In this document: positions 8,424 through 16,388 of the stretch, one piece after another | How the letters are laid out: every line of letters starts with the position of its first letter | Position numbering within the stretch: position 1 is the first letter of the stretch | From: CAZNEZ01 sp964572475 | Lineage (GTDB): Bacteria > Bacillota > Clostridia > Lachnospirales > Lachnospiraceae | Assembly (NCBI GenBank): GCA_964572475.1 | Contig: CAZNEZ010000047.1 | Location: 1 to 18,274 of the forward strand | Direction of reading: 5' to 3' | Length of the DNA stretch: 18,274 nt | Position numbers and translations under genes: made by a program | The notes under the pieces: model-generated | Told to the model about the DNA's origin: nothing | Databases searched by the model: none | Seen by the model: only the letters and a program-made list of their open reading frames with translations

Positions 8424-9584
8424 ATGGAAAAAAAGAAAAATATTCTGATTGTTGATGACTCTGCACTCATGAGAAGACTTATATCTGATATAATAAAATC
8501 AGATAATCGATTTGATGTTGAGGACTTGGCGACAAATGGCTTGGAAGCTCTTGATTTAATTGTTAAAAACCGTCTCAGGTATGATGCAGTTATTCTTGAC
8601 ATAAATATGCCAAAGATGAATGGCTTAGAATTACTTGAACAGTTACAAAAGAATAAAATCAACATTACAGTTATAGTTGTAAGTACACTTGCAAAAGAAG
8701 GTGCTAGAGAAACTATTATTGCAATGGAAAGAGGAGCTTTTGATTTTGTTACAAAACCAGAGAACTATCTGGATGCCAAGAACGATAGATTCAAACAAAG
8801 GTTATTAAGTATATTATGCGTTGCGACTAAATTGGTCTATGATGTTTCAGATGAAACTATAGAATCAGATAAGAATAGTCGTGAAACTGGCAGATTAAGC
8901 CAGACAGAAAGACGTCAGAGTATTACTACGAGACCACAACCTAAGTTATTTGGGCCTCATAAGTCACTTACAGGCAGCAAGATAGGTAAGAAAAAACTGA
9001 TTGCGCTTGCATGTTCAACAGGAGGACCTAAATCATTACAAAGTGTAATCCCGCTTATACCAGAAGACATTGATGCACCAATAGTAATTGTGCAGCATAT
9101 GCCAAAGGGATTTACCAATTCACTAGCAGCAAGACTTGATGAACTTAGCAGAGTCAGAGTAAAGGAAGCTCAAGATGGTGATATGCTTCAAAAAGGATAT
9201 GCATATATCGCACCAGGAGGATGTCAGCTTAGAATCGAGAAAAGATCAGGTTCTTCCAATTTTTGTATTAAAATTACAGATGAACCAGCTAGGGATGGAT
9301 TAAAGCCATGTGCTAATATTATGTATGAATCACTTGTTGGTTCAGAATATGATGAGGTAACATGTGTAGTGCTTACAGGTATGGGCGCAGATGGAACAAT
9401 TGGAATAGGTACATTATCTGAAAAGAATAATGTATATGTAATTGCACAGGATGAAGCGACAAGCGTAGTATACGGAATGCCAAAATCAGTAGCTGAAGCA
9501 AAACTCGTGGATGAAGTTAAGCCATTAGAGAAAGTTGCAGAAGCAATATTAAAGAACGTGGGGGTGCTAAGCAATGGACGTTAG
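8424..9584 (+). CDS. cheB: Chemotaxis protein-glutamate methylesterase/deamidase CheB
   Basis: CheB removes methyl groups from chemoreceptor glutamates, and in many species deamidates receptor glutamines. The 386-aa protein has an N-terminal receiver domain (IVDDSALMRRL, phospho-acceptor D59 in VILDINMPKMNG, FDFVTKP near residue 110), a polar linker (about residues 135-185), and a C-terminal esterase domain. The catalytic triad is visible: S198 in ACSTGGP, H225 in VQHMPKGF and D323 in GMGADG, with spacing close to that of enteric CheB. I start at ATG 8424, with GAGGT at 8414-8418 5 nt upstream. Starts at ATG 8412 or TTG 8397 are possible but lack better signals. The gene overlaps cheA by 11 nt. 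Confidence 0.98.
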   Translation: MEKKKNILIVDDSALMRRLISDIIKSDNRFDVEDLATNGLEALDLIVKNRLRYDAVILDINMPKMNGLELLEQLQKNKINITVIVVSTLAKEGARETIIAMERGAFDFVTKPENYLDAKNDRFKQRLLSILCVATKLVYDVSDETIESDKNSRETGRLSQTERRQSITTRPQPKLFGPHKSLTGSKIGKKKLIALACSTGGPKSLQSVIPLIPEDIDAPIVIVQHMPKGFTNSLAARLDELSRVRVKEAQDGDMLQKGYAYIAPGGCQLRIEKRSGSSNFCIKITDEPARDGLKPCANIMYESLVGSEYDEVTCVVLTGMGADGTIGIGTLSEKNNVYVIAQDEATSVVYGMPKSVAEAKLVDEVKPLEKVAEAILKNVGVLSNGR

Positions 9585-11661
9585 CCAATATTTAGAGATT
9601 TTTATTGATGAAACAAAAGAACATTTGCAAAGTCTTAGTGAACAGCTTATGATTCTTGAAAAAGAGCCAGAGAATGTGGATACAATCAACGAGATATTTA
9701 GAGCAGCACATTCATTAAAGGGAATGGCTGGAACAATGGGCTATAAGAGAATGCAGCATTTAACTCATATTATGGAGAATGTATTCTCAGAGATTAGAAC
9801 AGGTAATCTTAAAGTTACAGCAGTATTAGTAGATGTATTTTTCCAATGCCTTGATGCATTAGAGTCATATCTTGAGAACATTCAGCAGGCGGCAGATGAA
9901 GGAACAGAGGATAATGAGCCAATTATCAATCAACTCAATGATTTCCTTAATTCAGATTCATCAAAGTCAGCAAAGGTAGAGACAACTGCTCAAGAGATGC
10001 CAACAGCTAATAATGAACAAAGCGTTACTAAGATAGTACTTGCAGATTTTGAAAGACATGCTATCAGAGAAGCTTTAGCAAAAGGTCTTAAAGTATATGA
10101 GATGAAAGTTGTTATTGATGAAAATTGTATTCTTAAGGCAGCAAGAGCATTTTTAGTATTCAAAGCATTAGAAGAAAAAGGTGAGATTATTAAGTCAGAA
10201 CCTTCTGCACAGGATATAGAAGATGAAAAATTTGGATTTGATTTTGATTTATACATAATTTCTTCTAAACCTATGGATGAAGTTTCCAAAGTTGTTGAGA
10301 ATGTATCAGAGATAAAAGAAGTTATTATTAGAGAAGTAAGCGACGCAGATAATGAAGCTAATTCCGAGATAATAGAAGAAGATTCTAATAATCAGGAAGA
10401 AACATCACCAGCAGAGGTAGAAAACACAAAACCAGCGGTTGCAGATAATGATAAAAAGCAGGCTCCAGCAGCTGGACAGAATAAAGCAGCAGGAAAACCA
10501 GTTGTTAATCGTTCTGTACGTGTAGACATTGAAAAACTTGATGTACTAATGAACCTTGTTAGTGAGCTTATTATTGCTAAGAACAGTCTTGTTTCGGCAA
10601 GTAGTGATTCAACAGGAGAAGTATCTCAAAGTTTTAATGAGCAGATTGAGTATCTTGAAAGAGTTACAACTAACCTTCATGAATCAGTTATGAAAGTTAG
10701 AATGATGCCTATTGAAACAGTTACTAATAAATTCCCAAGAATGATTAGAGATCTTGCAAAGAAGCTTGATAAGAGGATGGATCTTAGTATTACTGGTGAA
10801 GATACTGAACTTGATAGAACTGTAATTGATGAAATTGGAGATCCACTTATGCATTTACTTCGTAATTCAGCAGACCATGGACTCGAATCATCAGAGCTAA
10901 GAGCTCAAAGAGGTAAGAATCCAGTTGGAACAATTAATCTTGATGCATATCAGGATGGCAATAATGTTGTTATTGAAGTTAGAGATGATGGTAATGGAAT
11001 TGACGTTGAAAATGTTCGCAATAAGGCCATTGAAAAAGGTACTATTACAGCAGAACAGGCTGAATCTATGAGTGATAAAGATATTATTGATTTGTTATTT
11101 AGACCAAGCTTTTCAACAGCTAAAGTGGTATCTGATGTTTCAGGAAGAGGCGTTGGACTGGATGTAGTTAAAACTAAAATAGAAGCCCTTGGTGGTGATA
11201 TTGAAGTTAAGACAAAATTAGGCGAAGGCAGTTGCTTTACAATAAGACTTCCACTTACTCTTGCTATTATTCAAGCACTTATGGTTGAATTAGGTGATGA
11301 GAAGTATGCGATTTCATTAGGAACAATTCAGACAATTGAAGACATTATGCTTGAAGATATTAAATATGTTCAGTCTAAGGAAGTAATTAATCTGAGAGGA
11401 ACAGTAATTCCACTTATCAGACTTAATGATGTACTTGATATTAAACCTCAGGATACTGATGTAGAGAGCATCACAGTAGTTATTGTTAAGAAAGGTGAGA
11501 GATTAGCTGGTCTTGTAGTTGACAGACTTATAGGACAGCAGGAAATTGTTATCAAATCACTTGGCAAATACATTAGTAATAGCAGCAAGGTTATAAGTGG
11601 AGCAACTATCCTTGGTGATGGTGAAGTAGCACTTATTCTTGATGCAAATGCATTGGTATAG
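9574..11661 (+). CDS. cheA: Chemotaxis sensor histidine kinase CheA
   Basis: CheA phosphorylates CheY and CheB in response to chemoreceptor state. All five domains are visible in the 695-aa protein. P1 (HPt, about 1-105) has the phospho-accepting H46 in RAAHSLKGMAGTMGY. P2 (about 150-252) is the CheY/CheB docking domain. A 55-residue Glu- then Lys/Ala-rich linker follows. P3 dimerisation helices begin near 310 (VRVDIEKLDVLMNLVSELI). P4 is the ATPase domain, with the N box from 419 (DEIGDPLMHLLRNSADHGLE), the G1 box RDDGNGID at 470-477 and the G2 box GRGVGLDVVK. P5 is a CheW-like SH3 domain from about 560. GGGGGTG at 9560-9566 lies 7 nt before the ATG, inside cheB. Confidence 0.99.
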   Translation: MDVSQYLEIFIDETKEHLQSLSEQLMILEKEPENVDTINEIFRAAHSLKGMAGTMGYKRMQHLTHIMENVFSEIRTGNLKVTAVLVDVFFQCLDALESYLENIQQAADEGTEDNEPIINQLNDFLNSDSSKSAKVETTAQEMPTANNEQSVTKIVLADFERHAIREALAKGLKVYEMKVVIDENCILKAARAFLVFKALEEKGEIIKSEPSAQDIEDEKFGFDFDLYIISSKPMDEVSKVVENVSEIKEVIIREVSDADNEANSEIIEEDSNNQEETSPAEVENTKPAVADNDKKQAPAAGQNKAAGKPVVNRSVRVDIEKLDVLMNLVSELIIAKNSLVSASSDSTGEVSQSFNEQIEYLERVTTNLHESVMKVRMMPIETVTNKFPRMIRDLAKKLDKRMDLSITGEDTELDRTVIDEIGDPLMHLLRNSADHGLESSELRAQRGKNPVGTINLDAYQDGNNVVIEVRDDGNGIDVENVRNKAIEKGTITAEQAESMSDKDIIDLLFRPSFSTAKVVSDVSGRGVGLDVVKTKIEALGGDIEVKTKLGEGSCFTIRLPLTLAIIQALMVELGDEKYAISLGTIQTIEDIMLEDIKYVQSKEVINLRGTVIPLIRLNDVLDIKPQDTDVESITVVIVKKGERLAGLVVDRLIGQQEIVIKSLGKYISNSSKVISGATILGDGEVALILDANALV

Positions 11662-11674
11662 AGGAGGAAGCAAA

Positions 11675-12121
11675 ATGGATGAGAATAAAGAAGTTGGCTT
11701 AAACCAATATATAGTTGTTAACATAGGAATTGAACAGTATGGAATTGGAATTCAACATGTTGATAATATTGTAAGAATGCAAAAGATTACAAGAGTTCCT
11801 AAAACACCATCATATTTCTATGGAGTTATTAATCTTAGAGGCGAGATTATTCCTGTAATGAGCATCAGAAGAAAATTTGGCTTAGACGAAGATAATTTTG
11901 TGGATAAGACTAGAATAATAATTCTTAAACCAGATAGAGGAGAACCAATTGGAATAATTGTTGATTCAGTTAAAGAGGTTGTTACTCTTGAAGAACAGAA
12001 TATAGAAAAAATACAGCATAACAGTAAAGAAGATAATAGTAAGTTCATTAGCGCAGTAGGCAAGACCGAAAGCGGTTTAATTTCTCTTTTAAACGTAGCA
12101 GGTGTTATTGCAGAAAGTTAA
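11675..12121 (+). CDS. cheW: Chemotaxis coupling protein CheW
   Basis: CheW links chemoreceptors to CheA in the sensory array. The 148-aa product is a single CheW/SH3-like domain. Typical blocks are IVVNIGIEQYGIGIQHVDNI, TRVPKTPSYFYGVINLRGEI and the PIGIIVDSVKEV stretch. The start at 11675 is set by GAGGAGG at 11661-11667, 7 nt upstream, which overlaps the cheA stop codon. The same frame is open to 11639, but a start there would overlap cheA without a ribosome binding site. Length matches the family. No CheV-type receiver fusion is present. Confidence 0.98.
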   Translation: MDENKEVGLNQYIVVNIGIEQYGIGIQHVDNIVRMQKITRVPKTPSYFYGVINLRGEIIPVMSIRRKFGLDEDNFVDKTRIIILKPDRGEPIGIIVDSVKEVVTLEEQNIEKIQHNSKEDNSKFISAVGKTESGLISLLNVAGVIAES

Positions 12122-12153
12122 TTATTTAAAAGAGAAAGGGACGGTAAACTATT

Positions 12154-12765
12154 ATGACAAGAATTAATTTGAATAGTTTAGATCAGGTACAGTACGATGT
12201 ACTAAAAGAGCTAGGAAATATAGGCGCAGGCAATGCTACAACAGCATTGTCTAAACTTATAAATGCTAAAATCGATATGAAGGTTCCTAAGGTTGAATTA
12301 TTAGGATTTTCTGATATAGCTTCTACAATAGCTTCAGAAGAGACGATAATGGTAGGAATACTGCTCTTGTTAGAAGGTGAAGTAAAAGGAATGATGATGT
12401 TCCTGCTTGAGATGAATTCTGCCAGAGCATTGGTTAATAACTTAATGGGAACAGATAGTGATTCAGAAGAGTTTTCAGAGATTGAGATGTCTGCTCTTAA
12501 TGAGATAGGCAATATTATAACTGGAGCATATCTTTCAGCATTATCGGATCTTACAAGACTTAATATTCAACCATCAGTACCTAGCCTTCAAATTGATATG
12601 GTAGGAGCAATACTTAGCATTCCAGCTATTGAATTTAGTAAGATTGGCGATAAAGTGTTACTTATTCAAACACAGTTTGATGATGATACACATATCAATG
12701 GATATTTTGTATTAGTACCAGAACTAGAGTCATATGACGTTATTCTGGAGTCTTTAGGATTGTAG
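12154..12765 (+). CDS. cheC: CheY-P phosphatase CheC
   Basis: CheC dephosphorylates CheY-P and binds CheD, forming the feedback loop of Bacillus-type adaptation. The 203-aa protein keeps both copies of the E-x2-N phosphatase signature: E19/N22 in KELGNIGAGNATTALS and E117/N120 in LNEIGNIITGAYLSAL. Having both sites and about 200 residues fits a full CheC rather than the shorter CheX. No FliM/FliN-like C-terminal domain follows, so it is not FliY. The 32-nt gap from cheW contains only a weak ribosome binding site (AAAGGGA about 15 nt from the ATG). cheD follows 12 nt downstream. Confidence 0.97.
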   Translation: MTRINLNSLDQVQYDVLKELGNIGAGNATTALSKLINAKIDMKVPKVELLGFSDIASTIASEETIMVGILLLLEGEVKGMMMFLLEMNSARALVNNLMGTDSDSEEFSEIEMSALNEIGNIITGAYLSALSDLTRLNIQPSVPSLQIDMVGAILSIPAIEFSKIGDKVLLIQTQFDDDTHINGYFVLVPELESYDVILESLGL

Positions 12766-12777
12766 AGGCTAAGAATA

Positions 12778-13263
12778 ATGGGAGAGATACTAAAGGTTGG
12801 AATGGCTGATCTTAAGATGTGTAAGGTACCAGATTCACTTACAACATTGGGACTTGGCTCATGCGTAGGAATTTCACTATATGATCCTATAACGAAAATA
12901 AGTGGAATGGTACATATTATGCTTCCAGACAGCACTAAAATTAAAAACAATGCTAATCTTGCAAAATTTGCAGATACCGGAATAGAGGAACTTGTTAGAT
13001 TAATGACAGTTAATGGAGCAAATGCGAGCCGCCTGATTGCTAAAATAGCAGGCGGTGCGCAAATGTTTTCTTTTGCAAGTAATGATGAAATGATGAGAGT
13101 TGGAGATAGAAATATCGAAGCAACAATTCAGAAGCTTAATGATTTAAAGATACCAATTATTGCACAGGACTGTGGATTAAATTATGGTAGAACCATAGTT
13201 TTTGAGGCAGCTACTGGCGATTTATTAATTAAGTCGGTTGGAAAACCAGACAAAAAAATATAA
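12778..13263 (+). CDS. cheD: Chemoreceptor glutamine deamidase CheD
   Basis: CheD deamidates chemoreceptor glutamines, and its binding by CheC tunes receptor activity. The 161-aa protein has the catalytic residues expected from the Thermotoga CheD structure: T23, C29 (in LGLGSCVG) and H46 (GMVHIMLP), with the same spacing (6 and 17 residues). Other family blocks are AKIAGGAQMF and DCGLNYGRTIVF. Start ATG 12778 is preceded by AGAGG, which overlaps the cheC stop. A very strong GC-rich inverted repeat lies within the gene (13024-13060) and is listed separately. The C-terminal GKPDKKI is short and basic. The cheC-cheD pair and lack of cheZ indicate Bacillus-type adaptation. Confidence 0.98.
   Translation: MGEILKVGMADLKMCKVPDSLTTLGLGSCVGISLYDPITKISGMVHIMLPDSTKIKNNANLAKFADTGIEELVRLMTVNGANASRLIAKIAGGAQMFSFASNDEMMRVGDRNIEATIQKLNDLKIPIIAQDCGLNYGRTIVFEAATGDLLIKSVGKPDKKI
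13024..13060 (+). repeat. Strong GC-rich hairpin inside cheD
   Basis: The arms 13024-13035 (GCGAGCCGCCTG) and 13049-13060 (CAGGCGGTGCGC) pair over 12 positions with one A-G mismatch and one G-T wobble. An inner CTA/TAG pairing around AAA can extend the stem. The surrounding DNA is AT-rich, so this is a sharp local GC peak. No U-run follows, so it does not look like an intrinsic terminator. It encodes the conserved CheD stretch ending AKIAGGA, so part of its base composition may be protein-driven, but the CGC arginine and GCG alanine codons are unusual beside the AGA/GCA preference of the neighbours. Confidence 0.7.
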
Positions 13264-13277
13264 AGGTTGGTTGGGAT

Positions 13278-13565
13278 ATGAAAACAAAATATATTCCTGC
13301 AATTACAACATTATTTGCAGCATTTGTAATCTGTATAGTAACGATACTTAATGATTATGATGCACTTACAATGATGAAGCTTCTATTAGCGGTTATTGTT
13401 GTGTTTTATATACTGGGAATCATTATTAGGATTATTATGAATAAAATTTTAGCACCAAGACCAGTAAAAACTTTGAATGAAACCTTAGATGAAAATTCAC
13501 AAGAGGATATTAATGAAACCTCAAAAGAAGGTGGAACAGCTAAAGAATCTGGGAAAGCTAAATAG
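13278..13565 (+). CDS. Small two-helix membrane protein of unknown function in the motility operon
   Basis: I do not recognise a named family. The 95-aa product has two hydrophobic helices (about residues 6-24 and 32-53) joined by a short polar loop (NDYDALTM). A hydrophilic, mostly acidic tail (about residues 60-95, rich in Glu, Asn and Ser, ending in Lys) follows. By the positive-inside rule, with KTK before helix 1 and NKILAPRPVK after helix 2, both ends should face the cytoplasm. It begins 14 nt after cheD and ends 18 nt before the sigD start, so it is surely co-transcribed. The classical Bacillus operon has no gene here. A partner for the export or basal-body machinery is possible, but this is inference from position only. 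Confidence 0.85.
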   Translation: MKTKYIPAITTLFAAFVICIVTILNDYDALTMMKLLLAVIVVFYILGIIIRIIMNKILAPRPVKTLNETLDENSQEDINETSKEGGTAKESGKAK

Positions 13566-13569
13566 AACT

Positions 13570-13578
13570 AGGAGGTGA
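13570..13578 (+). promoter_or_regulatory. Near-perfect ribosome binding site of sigD
   Basis: AGGAGGTGA, fully complementary to the 16S rRNA 3' end, sits 5 nt before ATG 13584. It fixes the sigD start there. An in-frame GTG at 13575 lies inside this motif and is not credible as a start. The sigma factor gene therefore has one of the strongest initiation signals in the window. Confidence 0.92.
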
Positions 13579-13583
13579 TTATC

Positions 13584-14351
13584 ATGGATGAAGCAGGCAA
13601 GAATAAACTCTGGGAAGAATATTCTAAGCAGAAAAGTCCAGCGATAAGAGAGAAGATAATAATTGAGTACGCCCCCTTAGTTAAGATAGTAGCAGGAAGA
13701 CTTAGCATGTATCTTGGTTATAATGTTGAATATGATGATCTTGTAGGCTATGGTGTGTTTGGCTTAATCGATGCTATAGACAAATTTGACTATGCAAAAG
13801 GAATTAAGTTTGAAACATATGCAAGCCTAAGAATCAGAGGTTCGATTTTAGATCAGATTAGGAAAATGGATTGGATTCCTAGATCACTAAGACAAAAACA
13901 AAAAAAGATAGATGCAGCAGTAGCTCAAGTCGAAAGTATCAAGGGTAGACCAGCAACAGATGAAGAAATTGCGTCTGAGATTGGGATTACAGATGATGAA
14001 TATACAACATGGATTGGACAAACAAATGTTACTAATATAGTTTCACTTGATGAATTTATGGAAGCTAGTGGTGAAAAGGGTGTAGATTCACTAAAGGCAT
14101 CAACATTTGAGAGACCAGAAGAAGTGGTAGAAAAGAACGAGATTAAGAGACTTTTGGCAGAGTCACTTGATGAATTAACGGAAAAAGAGAAGAAAGTAAT
14201 ATTACTATATTATTATGAAGAACTTACGTTAAAAGAGATAAGTAAGGTATTGGAAGTGACAGAATCTAGAGTTTCACAGCTTCACACCAAAGCTTTGCAA
14301 AAGATGAAAGTTAAATTAGGCAGTCAAGCTGGCTATGTATTTCAGGGTTAA
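13584..14351 (+). CDS. sigD: Motility RNA polymerase sigma factor SigD/FliA (sigma-28)
   Basis: This is the alternative sigma factor that directs transcription of late flagellar, flagellin and chemoreceptor genes. The 255-aa protein has region 2 (about residues 25-95, with YDDLVGYGVFGLIDAIDKFD), the region 2.4/3.0 block GIKFETYASLRIRGSILDQI and WIPRSLRQ, region 3, and region 4 (about 193-245) with the helix-turn-helix LTLKEISKVLEVTESRVSQL. The FliA/WhiG subgroup is indicated by RIRGSILDQIRKMDWIPRS. As in Bacillus it is encoded near the end of the fla/che operon after cheD, so its own expression depends on long transcripts reaching this point. The anti-sigma factor FlgM is not in the window. 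Confidence 0.98.
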   Translation: MDEAGKNKLWEEYSKQKSPAIREKIIIEYAPLVKIVAGRLSMYLGYNVEYDDLVGYGVFGLIDAIDKFDYAKGIKFETYASLRIRGSILDQIRKMDWIPRSLRQKQKKIDAAVAQVESIKGRPATDEEIASEIGITDDEYTTWIGQTNVTNIVSLDEFMEASGEKGVDSLKASTFERPEEVVEKNEIKRLLAESLDELTEKEKKVILLYYYEELTLKEISKVLEVTESRVSQLHTKALQKMKVKLGSQAGYVFQG

Positions 14352-14379
14352 GTTTTATTAGACAAGGAGAAGGTATATA

Positions 14380-15981
14380 ATGCCTAAAAAGAATGGATAT
14401 TTTAAATTACAAATTGAGGAATCGGAAACTAGCATTATTGTTTATCCTGCAGTTGAGGGTGGCGATAAGCTTAAGATAGACGAAGTTATGCAGTATCTGA
14501 ACCAAAACAACATTGCGGAATATAGTTTAAAAGATATTAATAGGGCTATTTCTTATGAAGGATTAGAACCACAAAAAGTTAAGCTGATGGATAAGTCAAC
14601 ATATCAAGTTGATGAGATAATGTCAGTACAGATTGCAGCAAATAAAATGTTTGCAATTGCAAGATTTTATTCACCTAGTAATGGTGGAAATCAAATGTCA
14701 TCTGAAGAGATAAAAAAAGACCTTGCAGCAAAGGGAATTGTGTTTGGAATTAATGAAGATATCATAAGACATCATATATTAGAACCACATTATTGTACAG
14801 GTTATATGATTGCAAAAGGAACCGATGTTACACAGGGTACAGATGCATTTATTACATATAATTTTAATTTGGAGACTAATTCTAAACCTAAAGTAAATGA
14901 GAATGGAACTGTTGATTTTCATCAGCTTGATAATATTAATCATATTAAAAAAGGTGATATTCTTGCCATTAAAACACCTGAAGTGCCAGGAATATCAGGA
15001 ACAGATATTATGGGCAAGGAAGTAAGACCAAAAGCGGTAGATAGAGCTACTTTTCATTATGGACGTAATATAGAGGTTTCTGAAAATGGACTTTTACTAT
15101 TATCAATGGTAGATGGACATGTTACATTAGAGGGTGAAAAAGTTTTTGTTTCTAATACATTTGAAGTTCCAGCTAATGTTGACGTTTCAACTGGAGATAT
15201 TAAATATGATGGAAATGTATGCGTAAGAGGTAATGTTTTAACAGGATATAAAGTGGAAGCAACTGGAGATATTGAAGTTATGGGTTTAGTTGAAGGTGCT
15301 ACGCTTATTGCTGGAGGAAATATAGTCATTCATCATGGAATTCAGGGTATGATGAAAGCTAGACTTGTTGCTGGAGGAAACATTATTTCAGTATTTATTG
15401 AATCAACCATTGCTCAGGCAGGTGGATTTATTTCTACAGATGCTATATTACATAGTAGAATTGTTGCAAAAGGCGATATAGTTGTGCAGGGAAGAAAAGG
15501 AACAATTATTGGTGGTCATGTTTGTGCAGGTAATCTGATAGAGACAAGAAGTATAGGATCACAAATGGGTACCACTACTACTGTTGAAGTTGGTGTAGAC
15601 GCATCGATACATGATAAATTAAAAGAGGTATCTGATAAAATTGAGTCGCTTGCACCAGAAAAAACTAAACTTGAACAGTTAATATCATTATTACAGCGTA
15701 AGAGAGAATCAGGTAATCTGACAAAAGAAAATGCGCTTATTATGAATGCAGCAATGAATAATCTTGATGGTATTAACAAGGAAATTGATTCCCTTACTGA
15801 ACAATATAATGACTATAAAATGGAATTAGAAAATAATACCAATGCTAAGATAAAAGTTTATGGAGATATTCTTGCAGGAACAAAAATTGTTATTTCTGGA
15901 GATTTTATTATTGTTAATGATTCCTTGTCCCATTGTCAATATATCAAGTCTAAAGGCGAAATTAAAGCAGGTACTTTTTAA
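14380..15981 (+). CDS. FapA family protein (DUF342), predicted beta-helix polymer-forming protein
   Basis: The 533-aa protein belongs to the DUF342/FapA family, widespread in clostridia and often encoded next to sigD. It begins with a variable N-terminal domain (about 1-165). The core (about 170-405) contains the family block ikkGDILAIKTPEVPGISGTDIMGKE, in which the stretch PGISGTDIMGKEV is diagnostic. Repeated glycine-containing turns follow (VCVRGNV, VEATGDIEVMG, TLIAGGNIV, RLVAGGNII, RIVAKGDIVVQG), the pattern of a right-handed beta-helix. A coiled coil spans about residues 407-486. The C-terminus returns to beta-helix-like repeats (VYGDILAGTKIVISGDF). AAGGAGA at 14364-14370 lies 9 nt before the ATG. 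The role is unknown in Firmicutes; a cytoskeletal or scaffold role is inference from bactofilin-like repeats. No signal peptide is present. Confidence 0.92.
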   Translation: MPKKNGYFKLQIEESETSIIVYPAVEGGDKLKIDEVMQYLNQNNIAEYSLKDINRAISYEGLEPQKVKLMDKSTYQVDEIMSVQIAANKMFAIARFYSPSNGGNQMSSEEIKKDLAAKGIVFGINEDIIRHHILEPHYCTGYMIAKGTDVTQGTDAFITYNFNLETNSKPKVNENGTVDFHQLDNINHIKKGDILAIKTPEVPGISGTDIMGKEVRPKAVDRATFHYGRNIEVSENGLLLLSMVDGHVTLEGEKVFVSNTFEVPANVDVSTGDIKYDGNVCVRGNVLTGYKVEATGDIEVMGLVEGATLIAGGNIVIHHGIQGMMKARLVAGGNIISVFIESTIAQAGGFISTDAILHSRIVAKGDIVVQGRKGTIIGGHVCAGNLIETRSIGSQMGTTTTVEVGVDASIHDKLKEVSDKIESLAPEKTKLEQLISLLQRKRESGNLTKENALIMNAAMNNLDGINKEIDSLTEQYNDYKMELENNTNAKIKVYGDILAGTKIVISGDFIIVNDSLSHCQYIKSKGEIKAGTF

Positions 15982-16042
15982 TATATTATATTATGAACAT
16001 AGTATGTTATATTAAAAGAAATAAGAAAGTTGGTGCATATTT
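15982..16042 (+). other. AT-rich spacer with a short palindrome
   Basis: This 61-nt gap is the largest inside the operon. It contains AACATA-G-TATGTT (15996-16008), a perfect 6+1+6 inverted repeat in very AT-rich sequence. As an RNA hairpin it would be weak (five A/T-rich pairs) with no U-tract, so it is not a terminator. A protein-binding site or internal promoter is possible, but I cannot find a convincing -35/-10 pair or a sigma-28 (TAAA/GCCGATAA) promoter here. Confidence 0.35.
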
Positions 16043-16354
16043 ATGATTAGACCAGTCGAAATGCAGGGAACTATTCAAAGAAGCAGTGATATGACGACTA
16101 TAAAACACAATGAAGATGCAAAAGGACAAATTGACCAGTCAAACTTTCAGACACAATTTCACAAAGAAATAGAGGCCAAGAGCGAGCAGGTTACAAAACA
16201 AGATAATGCTGAAAGTAAGCAGAATAAATTTGATGCTAAAGAAAAAGGGTCAAATGAATATTCTGATACTAAGAAGCAGCAGAAAAAAAAAGAAGAACAG
16301 AATGATGGAAAAGTTGTTATAAAAAATAGAGGCAGCTTTGATATAAAAATATAA
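16043..16354 (+). CDS. Small charged soluble protein of unknown function, motility operon
   Basis: No named family is recognised. The 103-aa product has no membrane segment or signal peptide, no cysteine or tryptophan, and is dominated by Lys, Glu, Gln, Asn and Asp, which suggests an extended helical or disordered protein. It starts MIRPVEMQGTIQRSSD, continues through a helical middle (FQTQFHKEIEAKSEQV) and a Lys/Gln-rich segment (KKQQKKKEEQ), and ends with a short hydrophobic-patterned tail, VVIKNRGSFDIKI. From memory, similar small proteins occur at this place in other Lachnospiraceae motility operons; I could not check this. The ribosome binding site is weak. Possible roles are an export-apparatus cofactor or chaperone, on position only. 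Gene reality is supported by tight packing and codon use like its neighbours. Confidence 0.8.
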   Translation: MIRPVEMQGTIQRSSDMTTIKHNEDAKGQIDQSNFQTQFHKEIEAKSEQVTKQDNAESKQNKFDAKEKGSNEYSDTKKQQKKKEEQNDGKVVIKNRGSFDIKI

Positions 16355-16388
16355 TATTTGCTATTGCAGATATAGAAGAGGATAAAAA

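Noticed and set aside
12154..12765. FliY or CheX identity for the CheC gene
   Set aside because: At 203 aa with two phosphatase motifs and no FliN-like domain it fits CheC; CheX is shorter with a different arrangement.
13056..13080. cheD hairpin as an intrinsic terminator
   Set aside because: The bases after the stem (AAATGTTTTCTTTTGC) do not form a direct U-run, and termination here would cut off cheD and sigD.
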